From assembly GCA_029263375.1 (NCBI GenBank), contig JAJCXP010000077.1:1-49815 (forward strand): a DNA stretch of 49,815 nucleotides. Direction: 5' to 3'. The translations under genes were made by a program, and so were the position numbers. Shown in pieces: positions 1 through 7,576 of the stretch. Positions within the stretch are counted from its first letter, which is position 1; each line of letters begins with the position of its first letter. The notes below the pieces were generated by a model. That model ran no database searches. It was not told the origin of the DNA and saw only the letters and a program-made list of their open reading frames with translations. The stretch is from Acidobacteriota bacterium. GTDB taxonomy: Bacteria; Acidobacteriota; Thermoanaerobaculia; Multivoradales; JAHEKO01.

Positions 1-73
1 TTTCGGCCTGATCGCCGGACTGGGCACAGCCGAACGACAACAGCAGAGTCATGACGAGTAGAGTCGATCTCAT
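1..73 (-). CDS. Lipoprotein, N-terminal fragment (runs off the window)
   Basis: Reading leftwards from an ATG at 73 gives 24 codons before the window edge: a basic start (MRST), a leucine-rich stretch (LLVMTLLLSF) and a lipobox-like GC at about residues 15-16, followed by AQSGDQAE. This is a typical lipoprotein signal peptide. A strong GGAGG Shine-Dalgarno lies about 9 bases before the ATG. It is divergent from the EVE gene, with 60 bases between the two starts. Nothing of the mature protein is visible, so its function is unknown. Confidence 0.7.
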   Translation of the reverse strand, partial: MRSTLLVMTLLLSFGCAQSGDQAE

Positions 74-133
74 GTTCCTGGCCTCCGTTTTCGAAAGCGT
101 ATGGTCGCACATCAGAGGTAGGATCTCGCCATC

Positions 134-541
134 ATGACCAACTGGCTACTCAAGACCGAGCCCAACGACTACAGCTACGCCGACCTCGAGCGCGACGGCG
201 CCACCTGCTGGGACGGCGTCAAGAACAACATGGCGCTCAAGAACATTCGCCAGGTTCGCAAGGGCGACAGCGCCTTCATCTACCACACGGGCAAGGAGAA
301 GGCGGTGATCGGCATCGCCCGGATCACCTCGGACCCCTACCAGGATCCCAAGAGCGACGATCCCAAGCTCCAGGTCTTCGATCTGGCGCCGGAGCGGAGC
401 TTGCCCCGCGGCGTCACGCTCAAGGAGGTCAAGGCCGATCCGGAATTCGCCGACTTCGCGCTGGTGCGCCTGTCACGTCTGTCGGTGATGGAGGTTTCGC
501 CGGCCTTCTGGAAGCGCATCGTCAAGATGGCCGGCAAGTAG
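134..541 (+). CDS. EVE domain-containing protein (THYN1-like)
   Basis: A 135-residue single-domain protein. The start (NWLLKTEPNDYSYADL), the middle (WDGVKNNMALKNIRQVRKGDSAFIYHTG) and the end (ALVRLSRLSVMEV) are the hallmark blocks of the EVE domain, a PUA-like fold of the YTH superfamily. EVE proteins are thought to bind modified bases in DNA or RNA; eukaryotic relatives include thymocyte nuclear protein 1. The C-terminal block is present, so the protein looks complete though slightly short for the family. The last 64 coding bases, the stop codon and 18 bases beyond it recur without mismatch at 2108-2191, downstream of the S74 gene. No restriction or modification gene lies nearby, so the context does not refine its role. 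Confidence 0.93.
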   Translation: MTNWLLKTEPNDYSYADLERDGATCWDGVKNNMALKNIRQVRKGDSAFIYHTGKEKAVIGIARITSDPYQDPKSDDPKLQVFDLAPERSLPRGVTLKEVKADPEFADFALVRLSRLSVMEVSPAFWKRIVKMAGK

Positions 542-559
542 ACCGTCGCCTGGGAGCTC
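476..559 (+). repeat. Direct repeat A, copy 1 (84 bp, identical to 2108-2191)
   Basis: This covers the 3' end of the EVE gene plus 18 bases after its stop. It matches 2108-2191 base for base at a constant offset of 1632. It is followed after only 2 bases by repeat B copy 1, whereas the other copy is followed by the full GWxTD gene. Confidence 0.95.
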
Positions 560-561
560 CC

Positions 562-647
562 TCGAGCTCGCCCCGGTCCGCCGGCGCCGGCGGGGGCCTA
601 CGCCCCGCCGCCGACGCGCTCACGACGCCGCTCATCGCCGCCACGAG
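562..647 (+). repeat. Direct repeat B, copy 1 (86 bp, 2 mismatches to 2728-2813)
   Basis: The offset to 2728-2813 is a constant 2166. The second copy encodes part of the signal peptide and early mature region of the GWxTD protein on the minus strand; this copy is a displaced fragment with no start codon. A GAGCTC hexamer occurs at the end of repeat A and at the start of repeat B. This fits a deletion of the 536 bases between them (2192-2727 in the intact copy) by recombination at short homology. Confidence 0.93.
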
Positions 648-827
648 AGGAAGGCATCGAACGACATCCGTTCGACGTCCTCGGGCGCCATCACCCGCTG
701 GGCGAGCCCACCGTTCGGACCGAGGACATCGAAGCGTTCGCCTCCTTCGTGTCCGTCGAAGCCGACTTCGGGTCCTATACTCTCCCGGTTACCTTGACAA
801 TCGTCCCGTGCGGGAAAGGAGCTTCAC
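648..827. other. Intergenic stretch before the S74 gene; possible minus-strand gene remnant
   Basis: Reverse-strand bases from about 790 down to about 627 can be read through without a stop, with high-GC third positions (peptide includes GPEVGFDGHEGGERFDVLG and later APEDVERMSF). The frame ends at a TGA inside repeat B. No start codon or family is recognisable. On the plus strand a TATACT at 776-781 and a GGAG Shine-Dalgarno just before 828 serve the S74 gene. It may be the tail of a broken gene brought in with the insert, or chance reading in GC-rich DNA. Confidence 0.3.
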
Positions 828-2069
828 ATGAAGTCGAGTGTGGGCGTAGTTGTGGTCTTGTCGATCGCGGTCAGCACGGTTCTGACCGCGCAACCAGAGG
901 GAGACGTCGGCTCTAGAACTCTTCGGAAAGCCCTGGTAGCCAGTTCGCTGGGTGCAACGACTCCGCCGCCTTTGCGAACTGTGACGCCACCCGGCGCCTA
1001 CGCCCTCTCGATAGACGGGGACTTCGAGCTGGGAGGCTTCGTCTTCAAGGACGGGTATCCGTTTCTCCACGACGACGGATACGCCAATACCGCGTTCGGG
1101 CGCAATGCCTTGGTCGACAACACCACCGGCTACGGCAACACCGCCAACGGGACGGGCGCGCTGATGGCCAACACCACAGGCCGCTACAACACCGCCAGCG
1201 GATCCGGGGCTCTGTTTCTGAACAACACCGGTAGCTACAACACCGCCTGCGGCGCCAACGCGCTCGACCTCAACACGACGGGCTCCAACAACACTGCCAC
1301 CGGAGCCTACGCGCTCTTCGCCAGCACCTACGGTCAACGCAACACCGCCAGCGGGTCGAGCGCACTCGTCAGCAATTCCGAGGGTGACGAGAACACCGCG
1401 ATGGGGTTTCTCGCGCTCTCCTCCAACACCACCGGCGACCGCAACACCGCCATCGGGGCCTACGCGCTGAGCTCTCAATCCACGGGCTACGCCAACATCG
1501 CCTTGGGTCAAAACGCCGGAGTCAATATCACGACAGGCAAGCACAACATCCTCATCGGCAACCGCGGAGTCGGCTCGGACTCCTATGCGATCAGGATCGG
1601 AGAGTTCCAGGCGTCTACCTTCATCGACGGCATCTTCGGCGTCACAGCCTCCGGGGGCTCCGCAGTGTTCGTCAACTCCTCCAACCAGCTCGGCACCGCG
1701 ACATCTTCGCGCCGTTACAAGCAGGAGATCGCGGACATGGGGGACGCTTCGGTCGGACTTCTGGCGCTGCGGCCGGTGTCCTTCCGCTACACCGAGGAGG
1801 CCGCCGGCAACGGGCCCCGGCCGGTCGAGTTCGGTCTTATCGCCGAGGAGGTGGCCGGTGTCTACCCGGATCTCGTGGTCTACGACGAGGAAGGGAAGCC
1901 CTACTCAGTCCGCTACCACGCGCTCACACCGATGCTGCTCAACGAGCTCCAAGAGCAGCACCGAGAGATGATGCTCCACAGGTGGGCGCTCGGGGCGGTG
2001 CTTCTCGGCGCCGCGGCTATGGCAGGTCGCGGCTTGCGCAGGAGCGGACTGACCCCGCGCTCGGTCTGA
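828..2069 (+). CDS. Surface repeat protein with peptidase S74 (tail-fibre chaperone) domain
   Basis: A 413-residue exported protein. Residues 1-21 look like a signal peptide. Residues 87-239 are nine repeats of exactly 17 residues (consensus NTAxGxxALxxNTTGxx), which resemble the head repeats of trimeric adhesins. Residues about 293-380 match the intramolecular chaperone domain of endosialidases and tail fibres (peptidase S74): SSRRYKQEI, then FGLIAEEVAG, then YHALTPMLLNELQE. In that family the chaperone trimerises the upstream part and cuts itself off just before the serine of the S-x-R-R-x-K block. A hydrophobic segment follows at about 386-402 (WALGAVLLGAAAMAG), an unusual position after such a domain. 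The AAAGGAGC Shine-Dalgarno at 816-823 supports this start. The gene lies between duplicated flanks and so looks inserted. Confidence 0.88.
   Translation: MKSSVGVVVVLSIAVSTVLTAQPEGDVGSRTLRKALVASSLGATTPPPLRTVTPPGAYALSIDGDFELGGFVFKDGYPFLHDDGYANTAFGRNALVDNTTGYGNTANGTGALMANTTGRYNTASGSGALFLNNTGSYNTACGANALDLNTTGSNNTATGAYALFASTYGQRNTASGSSALVSNSEGDENTAMGFLALSSNTTGDRNTAIGAYALSSQSTGYANIALGQNAGVNITTGKHNILIGNRGVGSDSYAIRIGEFQASTFIDGIFGVTASGGSAVFVNSSNQLGTATSSRRYKQEIADMGDASVGLLALRPVSFRYTEEAAGNGPRPVEFGLIAEEVAGVYPDLVVYDEEGKPYSVRYHALTPMLLNELQEQHREMMLHRWALGAVLLGAAAMAGRGLRRSGLTPRSV
1086..1544 (+). repeat. Nine tandem 51-bp coding repeats
   Basis: Each unit encodes 17 residues beginning NTA (NIA or NIL in the last units) with an AL and TTG in register. 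Unit length never varies across nine copies. The DNA units are diverged at many positions, so the array is kept by protein structure rather than by very recent slippage. Confidence 0.9.
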
Positions 2070-2107
2070 CGACCTCCGAAGACCTGAGCGCTTTGTCGCA
2101 CTGGTCG

Positions 2108-2191
2108 CGTCTGTCGGTGATGGAGGTTTCGCCGGCCTTCTGGAAGCGCATCGTCAAGATGGCCGGCAAGTAGACCGTCGCCTGGGAGCTC
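2108..2191 (+). repeat. Direct repeat A, copy 2 (EVE gene 3' end)
   Basis: This is an exact duplicate of 476-559, including the EVE stop codon at 2171-2173, but without the rest of the EVE gene. It directly adjoins the end of the intact GWxTD gene at 2193, which is probably the ancestral junction. Confidence 0.95.
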
Positions 2192-2192
2192 T

Positions 2193-2864
2193 CTACTCCG
2201 GACCCAACGCCAGGGCCGTGCGCAGAGCGAGGTCGAGCAGCTCCTCACCTTCGCTCAGCCGGGTGCCGGCAACGTCGCGAACGAAGCTCACCCGAAGCTC
2301 CTTCCCGTCGTCGGTGGCCATCAGCGCCTGACGTAGAGGCCGGCGCAGGTCCTCGAGCTGATAGGTCCAGATCTCGAGTGGCAGATAGCTGACCTTGACG
2401 TTGTCGGCGGCGCCGCCGGAGGGATCCCACTTCAACGCCTCGGTGCTCGTGACCCGAAGCCCGGTCGGCGAGCCCAACAGGATCAAGGCACGGCCGCGAT
2501 CGGTCAGGCTGCCGCGCACGCCGTTCTCGAGGTAGAGCAGGTCGGCGGCCTCCACCCGCCGGTAGAACCGCTCGCGGAACGGGTTGATCTCGGTCGCCGG
2601 ATCGGGGTCGCGGCGCGCCCAGAACGTCTCGACGAAACGCAGCGCCTCCGCCGGGCTCGATACTTGACTCAGGCTGCGGCGCTCGGCCGGCAACAGCAGC
2701 CAGCGCACCGGTCCTTCGGCCCATGTTTCGAGCTCGCCCCGGTCCGCCGGCACCGGCGGGGGCTTACGCCCCGCCGCCGACGCGCTCACGACGCCGCTCA
2801 TCGCCGCCACGAGTAGCGCCGCCAGGGCTAAGGCTAGCCTCGATCGACCGGTCAGATGGGCCAT
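2193..2864 (-). CDS. GWxTD domain-containing exported protein
   Basis: A 223-residue protein with a signal peptide (LALALAALLVAAMSGVVSASA). The mature part contains FWARRDPDPATEINPFRERFYRRV, then G-x-x-TDRGRALILLGSP, the core of the GWxTD domain (here the W position is S). The domain is found mostly in Acidobacteriota and Bacteroidota exported proteins and its biochemical role is unknown. The gene starts 53 bases after the stop of the binding lipoprotein gene on the same strand, so the two are probably co-transcribed. Part of its 5' region (2728-2813) is duplicated at 562-647. Confidence 0.85.
   Translation of the reverse strand: MAHLTGRSRLALALAALLVAAMSGVVSASAAGRKPPPVPADRGELETWAEGPVRWLLLPAERRSLSQVSSPAEALRFVETFWARRDPDPATEINPFRERFYRRVEAADLLYLENGVRGSLTDRGRALILLGSPTGLRVTSTEALKWDPSGGAADNVKVSYLPLEIWTYQLEDLRRPLRQALMATDDGKELRVSFVRDVAGTRLSEGEELLDLALRTALALGPE
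2728..2813 (+). repeat. Direct repeat B, copy 2 (5' part of the GWxTD gene)
   Basis: It matches 562-647 with two mismatches. Here it is an in-frame part of an intact gene and is therefore the likely source copy. Confidence 0.93.
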
Positions 2865-2917
2865 TCCGATACGGCGAGCGCGCCGCTGGCGCGCCCACTA
2901 CGAACAGCGCCGACGGG

Positions 2918-4090
2918 CTATCCGTCCGCGCGCTGGCGCTCTTCCAACTGTCTCAGTCGCTCGAGCAACTCGCCACGCCGGCGCTCGACTTCCAGCTCAT
3001 AGTCAACGAGGTTCCCGCTCTCCACGACGTAGACGCGCGGGAACTTCTGCGCGTCGCCCTTCTCGTCGAACTGGACCGTGCCCGTGACTCCGGCGTAGTC
3101 GCGGATCCCACGCACGCCCTTCCAGAGGTCGCGCGGGAACGGCCCGGTCTCCACCAGGCCCTCGGCGAGGACCATCATCGAATCGTAGCCGTGCGCGGCG
3201 TAGAGATCCGGCGAGAGACCGTTTTTCTCCCGAAACGCCTCGACGAACGCCCCTATCATCGGATCTTCGCTGTCGATCTCGAAGACAGCGCGGGTCAGAA
3301 ACACCTTCTCTGCGTCTGCGCCGACCTGCTCGATGACCTCGGGCAGCGCGAAGGCGGCAGTTGTAAGGATGTTGCCCTTGTACGCCCGCTCGCGTAGCGC
3401 CTGGATCAGCTTGGCGGTGTCGTCGGCATACGCGGCGACGTAGACCGCCTGCGGCGAAATCGTCATCACTCGATCGATGAAGCCGGAAAAGTCAGCGGCG
3501 CCCGCCGGGTACTCGATCACCTCGGCGACGGCTCCCCCGTTGCGCTCGAACTCGGTCTTGAAGACCTCCTGGATGCCACGCGCGAACGGGTCTTCCTTGG
3601 TGATGATGACCACGCTCTCGATCTGCAACTTGCGGGCGGCGAAGTTGCCCATCGTCGTGCCCTCGCGGGAGTCGGACGGGAAGACCCGGTAGAAGTTCCG
3701 CGAGATTCCGGTCAGCTCCGGGCTCGACGCGGAAGGCGAGATCAGGACCCGCTCGGCGCGATCGGCCTCGGTGACCATCGCCAGCGCTTCGGCGGTCGTG
3801 ACACCGCCGATCACGGCGAAAGCGCCGTTGTCATAGAGCTGATCGAGCGCCTCGCGCGCCTTTTCGGGGTCGCCCTCGGAGTCCACGATCGTAATCTCGA
3901 TCTGGTACGGGAAGTCCTTGCGGGACTTGATCTCCTGGACGGCGCACTCGACGCCCTTCTTGATCGACTGGCCGTAGATCTCGTAGGGCCCGGTCAGGGG
4001 AAGTACGGCACCGAACCGGATCGCCTCGTCCTTGGCGCATCCTCCGACGACGAGAATCGACAGAACGGCTAACCAAAGATAGCGTCGCAT
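2918..4090 (-). CDS. ABC transporter substrate-binding lipoprotein (branched-chain amino acid type)
   Basis: A 390-residue protein. The signal peptide ends in a lipobox (VVGGC, Cys at residue 18), so it should be a lipid-anchored periplasmic protein. The mature sequence follows the periplasmic binding protein type 1 pattern of LivJ/LivK: IRFGAVLPLTGPYEIYGQSIKKG, then VIGGVTTAEALAM, then LISPSASSPELT, then FRVFPSDSREG, then VVIITKEDPFARG, then AAHGYDSMMVLAEGL. The last 30 residues are charged and probably helical. No permease or ATPase gene is adjacent, so the ligand cannot be predicted and it may be an orphan receptor. A clear AAGGAGG Shine-Dalgarno precedes the ATG. The gene is divergent from the small gene at 4245. 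Confidence 0.9.
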   Translation of the reverse strand: MRRYLWLAVLSILVVGGCAKDEAIRFGAVLPLTGPYEIYGQSIKKGVECAVQEIKSRKDFPYQIEITIVDSEGDPEKAREALDQLYDNGAFAVIGGVTTAEALAMVTEADRAERVLISPSASSPELTGISRNFYRVFPSDSREGTTMGNFAARKLQIESVVIITKEDPFARGIQEVFKTEFERNGGAVAEVIEYPAGAADFSGFIDRVMTISPQAVYVAAYADDTAKLIQALRERAYKGNILTTAAFALPEVIEQVGADAEKVFLTRAVFEIDSEDPMIGAFVEAFREKNGLSPDLYAAHGYDSMMVLAEGLVETGPFPRDLWKGVRGIRDYAGVTGTVQFDEKGDAQKFPRVYVVESGNLVDYELEVERRRGELLERLRQLEERQRADG

Positions 4091-4232
4091 AGCGTCCGAC
4101 AGCCTCCTTCTCGAATCAATTGCCCAGGAATCGGGTTGAACACCCGAATAACCCTACCATCTTTGACTCTCCAAGCAAGGCCTTTGTCCCGTCGCGGGAT
4201 CTCACCGACCCGCGGCCGTTGGCGCCATTGGA

Positions 4233-4238
4233 TAGAAT
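4233..4238 (+). promoter_or_regulatory. TAGAAT -10 element 7 bases before a GTG start
   Basis: TAGAAT matches the sigma70 -10 consensus at five of six positions. The expected transcription start coincides with the GTG at 4245, and there is no Shine-Dalgarno between them, so the mRNA may be leaderless. No convincing -35 is visible 17 bases upstream. Confidence 0.4.
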
Positions 4239-4244
4239 GTAGGC

Positions 4245-4553
4245 GTGGCGGATTCGAGGAAACTGACTCTGCGCTGTCCCGATTGCGAGGCCCATCTGGT
4301 GGTGGACTCGACAACCGGCGAGGTGCTCTTCCACAAGAAGGCCAAGGGCCCCTCCGGAGCGGACCGCGACTTCGACGTCCTGCTCGAGGAGCTCAAGGCG
4401 GAGAAGTCGCAGGCCGAGGAGATCTTCGAGCGCGAGGTCGAGGCCCACAAGGATCGCGATCGACTGCTCGAGGAGAGATTCGAGGAGGCTCTTCGCCAGG
4501 CGAAGAACGACCCCGACGACGGGCCGCCACCACGGCCGTTCGACCTGGACTGA
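4245..4553 (+). CDS. Small protein with one CxxC knuckle and a coiled coil
   Basis: A 102-residue protein starting at GTG. Residues 8-14 (LRCPDCEAHL region) give a single Cys-x2-Cys knuckle followed by a short beta hairpin (LVVDSTTGEVLFHK), as in half of a zinc ribbon. Residues about 40-90 are highly charged and helical (EELKAEKSQAEEIFEREVEAHKDRDRLLEERFEEALR), and the tail is proline-rich. Only two of the four usual zinc ligands are present, so metal binding would need a dimer. It lies 66 bases before the M16 peptidase pair. I do not recognise a named family. Confidence 0.75.
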   Translation: MADSRKLTLRCPDCEAHLVVDSTTGEVLFHKKAKGPSGADRDFDVLLEELKAEKSQAEEIFEREVEAHKDRDRLLEERFEEALRQAKNDPDDGPPPRPFDLD

Positions 4554-4619
4554 CCGTTCGCCGCGAGACGCCTCGGCTGCGGCCACTGGACCCACTAGCG
4601 ACCCCCAAGGAGGAAGTAG

Positions 4620-5984
4620 GTGTCGAAGAAATACTCGAGATTGACCGTGCTTGGAGCCGTCCTGGCGATCATGCTCGTCGCGCCGGTGGCGGCCGACGAA
4701 ATTTTCCCCTACGCGGTGCACGAGCACGAGCTGGGCAACGGTTTCCGGGTCGTTACTGTCCCGTACGACAGCCCCGGAACGCTGTCCTACATTCTGATCG
4801 TGCGCACCGGTTCGCGCGAAGAGGTCGAACCGGGCCACAGCGGCTTCGCTCACTTCTTCGAGCACATGATGTTCCGCGGTACCGAGAAGTACTCGAAGGA
4901 CGAGTACAACGACGTGGTCAAGCGGATGGGCGCCGACACCAACGGCTTCACCAGCGACGACCGCACGGTGTACTACATCGTCGGCCCGTCGGCGGAGCTC
5001 GAGACCATGATGGACATCGAGTCCGACCGCTTCATCAATCTCACCTACACCGAGGATGACTTCAAGCGTGAGGCCCTGGCGGTCCTGGGTGAATACAACA
5101 AGAACATCTCGAGCCCGTTCCTGCCGCTGTTCGAGCGCGTGCGCGAGCTCGCCTTCACCAAGCACACCTACGGCCACACGACCATGGGCTACCTCGACGA
5201 CATCAAGGCGATGCCGAGCTATTACGAGTACAGCCTCGGTTTCTTCAACCGGTTCTACCGACCGGAGAACGTCATCCTGCTGGTTGTCGGCGACGCCGAC
5301 CCCGCCCGTGTCAACGAGCTCGCGGAGCGCTACTACGGCGAGTGGGAGGCCGGCTACCAGGCGGCGAAGATCCCGGCCGAGCCGGCACAGGCGGCGCCCA
5401 AGAGCTCGCACATCGATTGGGGTGGGCCGATCGCTCCGCATCTGATGATCGGCTACCGCACCCCGGCGTTCAGCGAGTCGACGGTCGAGACCGCGACTCT
5501 CGACATCATCTCTCAGCTGCTGTTCAGCGAGTCAGCGCCACTCTACAAGAAGCTGGTCGTCGACGAGCAGTGGGTAGACCAGCTGTTCGGCTCCTACAAC
5601 GATCACCGCGATCCCTATCTGTTCCTGGTCTTCGCGCGCCTGAAGTCGGCCGATCTGCTGCCCGAGGTCGAGGCCGCAATGGGCGAGGCGATCGCTGACC
5701 TCAAGCAGAACCCGGTCGATGCGGAGCGCCTCGAGCGCATCAAGTCCAACCTGCGCTACACCTTCGCGATGGGCCTCGACAGTCCGCAGAGCGTCGCGTT
5801 GACGATCTCGAACTTCCTGGTTCTGACCGGCAATCCCCAGTCGGTCAACCGAGTCTACGAGCAGTACCAGAAGGTCACCGCCGAGGACGTGCAGCGCATC
5901 GTCCGTGAGGTGTTCGTCGACTCCGGCAAGTCCTCCGTAACCCTTTCCTTCCCCGAGCCGGCGCCAGCCGCCGCAGGAGGCTAG
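4620..5984 (+). CDS. M16 family zinc peptidase, catalytic partner
   Basis: A 454-residue exported protein starting at GTG, with AAGGAGGAA 5 bases upstream. Residues 1-25 form a signal peptide ending APVAA. The inverted zinc motif HFFEH is at residues 78-82 and the downstream glutamate ligand lies in EALAVLGEYNKN, so the site is complete. The family forms clam-shell hydrolases that degrade peptides in the periplasm. The length equals one two-domain half (M16B), which normally pairs with a non-catalytic half. That half is the next gene, 6 bases downstream. Confidence 0.94.
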   Translation: MSKKYSRLTVLGAVLAIMLVAPVAADEIFPYAVHEHELGNGFRVVTVPYDSPGTLSYILIVRTGSREEVEPGHSGFAHFFEHMMFRGTEKYSKDEYNDVVKRMGADTNGFTSDDRTVYYIVGPSAELETMMDIESDRFINLTYTEDDFKREALAVLGEYNKNISSPFLPLFERVRELAFTKHTYGHTTMGYLDDIKAMPSYYEYSLGFFNRFYRPENVILLVVGDADPARVNELAERYYGEWEAGYQAAKIPAEPAQAAPKSSHIDWGGPIAPHLMIGYRTPAFSESTVETATLDIISQLLFSESAPLYKKLVVDEQWVDQLFGSYNDHRDPYLFLVFARLKSADLLPEVEAAMGEAIADLKQNPVDAERLERIKSNLRYTFAMGLDSPQSVALTISNFLVLTGNPQSVNRVYEQYQKVTAEDVQRIVREVFVDSGKSSVTLSFPEPAPAAAGG

Positions 5985-5990
5985 AGCATC

Positions 5991-7490
5991 ATGCGCAGAT
6001 CTATTGCAGTCCTCGCCCTGGTCGGGCTGTTCGGATTCTCCTGTAGCGGCGCGCCCGAGTCGGCCATCGAGACGGTCACCCTGGCGAGCCCCGAGTCGCC
6101 GCTGGTCGCCTTGCGGTTGATGTTTCGGACCGGCTCGATTCACGACCCCAAGGGCAAGGAGGGGCTCGCGGCCCTGACCGGCCTGATGGTCGGCGAAGCG
6201 GGCACCGCCCAACGCGGCTACTCCGACCTGATCGACCAGCTCTACCCCATGGCCGCCGCCATCGACGTCGTCACCGACCGCGAGGTCACCCTCATCAGCG
6301 GCGAGATCCATCGCGAGAAGCTCGACGAGTACGCGGCTCTGCTTCAGGAGGTCGTGCTCGAGCCGGGATTCGGCGAGAGCGACTTCACCCGCAACAAGGA
6401 GCAGCTCAAGACCTACCTGACAACCACCTTGCGCGCGTCGAACGACGAGCTGCTCGGGCTCGAGACGCTGCAGCAGGTGTTGTTCGCCGGACACCCGTAC
6501 GCCCATGCGCCCGAAGGCACGGTCGCCGGTCTGGACGCGATCACGCTCGACGACGTCAAGGCCTTCTACCGCGATCACTACACCCAGGCGAACCTGATGC
6601 TGGGCGTGGCGGGTGGCTATCCGGAAGGGTTCCTCGATTCGCTGGTGAGCAATCTGTCGAAGCTGCCGGCAGGCGTCTCGGGTACTGACGAACTGCCGGC
6701 GCCGCCGGCCGTCGACGGTCGGGACTTCACGATTGTCGAGAAGCCGACCGGCTCGGTCGGCATCCACTTCGGCTACCCGATCGCGATCAACCGCGCACAT
6801 CCCGACTACTTCCCGCTTATGGTCGCCAACAGCTTCCTGGGCGAGCACCGCACGTTTCACGGCCGGCTGATGCAGCAGCTACGTGGCAAGCGCGGCCTCA
6901 ACTACGGCGATTACTCCTACATCGAGTTCTACTTCGCGCCGCCGTTCACCGACACGCCGACTCCGAACGTGCCCCGGCGCCAGCAGTACTTCTCGGTCTG
7001 GGTGCGGCCGGTGGTTCCGAACACCGCCCACTTCGCACTGCGCAACGCGATCTACGAGGTCGAGAGGCTGATCGAGCAGGGCATGACCCAGGACGAGTTC
7101 GAGCTGACCCGCGACTATCTGGTGAACTATTCCAAGCTGTGGGCTCAGACTCTGCCGGATCGCCTCGGCTTCCTGATGGACAGTCAGTTCTACGGCACCG
7201 ACTACTTCATCGACGAGATCGACCAGCGGCTCAAGAGCCTGACTCTCGAAGAGGTCAACGCGGCGATCGCGAACTACATCCAGGCCGACAGCTTTCAGGC
7301 GGTGCTGGTGACCGCCGGCGCCGGCGAGGTTCAGGCCTATCTCGAGGCGGACCAGCCGAGCCCGATGCCGTACAACGCACCCCCGGAGGCCGACGTGGCC
7401 GCCGAGGACAAGAACATCGAGGGGCTGCCGGTAAATCCCGACAGCTTCACCATCGTTGCGGTAGACAAAATGTTCCAGGGCGGCTCGTAG
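5991..7490 (+). CDS. M16 family peptidase-like lipoprotein, non-catalytic partner
   Basis: A 499-residue protein with a lipoprotein signal (LVGLFGFSC, Cys at residue 18). The fold markers of M16 are present (LRLMFRTGSIHDPKGKEGLAALTGLM, then EVTLISGEIHREKLDEYAALLQ, then FYRDHYTQANLMLGVAGG), but the place of HxxEH reads GLAALTG, so zinc cannot be bound in the usual way. With the catalytic gene just upstream, it should be the inactive half of a heterodimer, here anchored to a membrane while its partner carries an ordinary signal peptide. Confidence 0.92.
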   Translation: MRRSIAVLALVGLFGFSCSGAPESAIETVTLASPESPLVALRLMFRTGSIHDPKGKEGLAALTGLMVGEAGTAQRGYSDLIDQLYPMAAAIDVVTDREVTLISGEIHREKLDEYAALLQEVVLEPGFGESDFTRNKEQLKTYLTTTLRASNDELLGLETLQQVLFAGHPYAHAPEGTVAGLDAITLDDVKAFYRDHYTQANLMLGVAGGYPEGFLDSLVSNLSKLPAGVSGTDELPAPPAVDGRDFTIVEKPTGSVGIHFGYPIAINRAHPDYFPLMVANSFLGEHRTFHGRLMQQLRGKRGLNYGDYSYIEFYFAPPFTDTPTPNVPRRQQYFSVWVRPVVPNTAHFALRNAIYEVERLIEQGMTQDEFELTRDYLVNYSKLWAQTLPDRLGFLMDSQFYGTDYFIDEIDQRLKSLTLEEVNAAIANYIQADSFQAVLVTAGAGEVQAYLEADQPSPMPYNAPPEADVAAEDKNIEGLPVNPDSFTIVAVDKMFQGGS

Positions 7491-7576
7491 AGTAGGGGCC
7501 GATGGGTGCGCCTTTCCGGTCGGCTCGGGAAGGCGCGCGGCCCTCCCCGCCATTTCCGAGATAGGATGCCTGCCGG

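Noticed and set aside
1086-1544. CRISPR-like regular repeats
   Set aside because: The 51-bp period is in frame, codes for 17-residue units and has no spacer structure.
828-2069. Part of a prophage
   Set aside because: S74 domains occur in tail fibres, but there is no other phage gene in the window and the protein has a signal peptide and bacterial surface-repeat pattern.
1982-2173. 63-residue ORF ending like the EVE protein, as a separate gene
   Set aside because: Its end is the duplicated EVE tail and its start is an out-of-frame reading of the S74 gene; there is no ribosome site.
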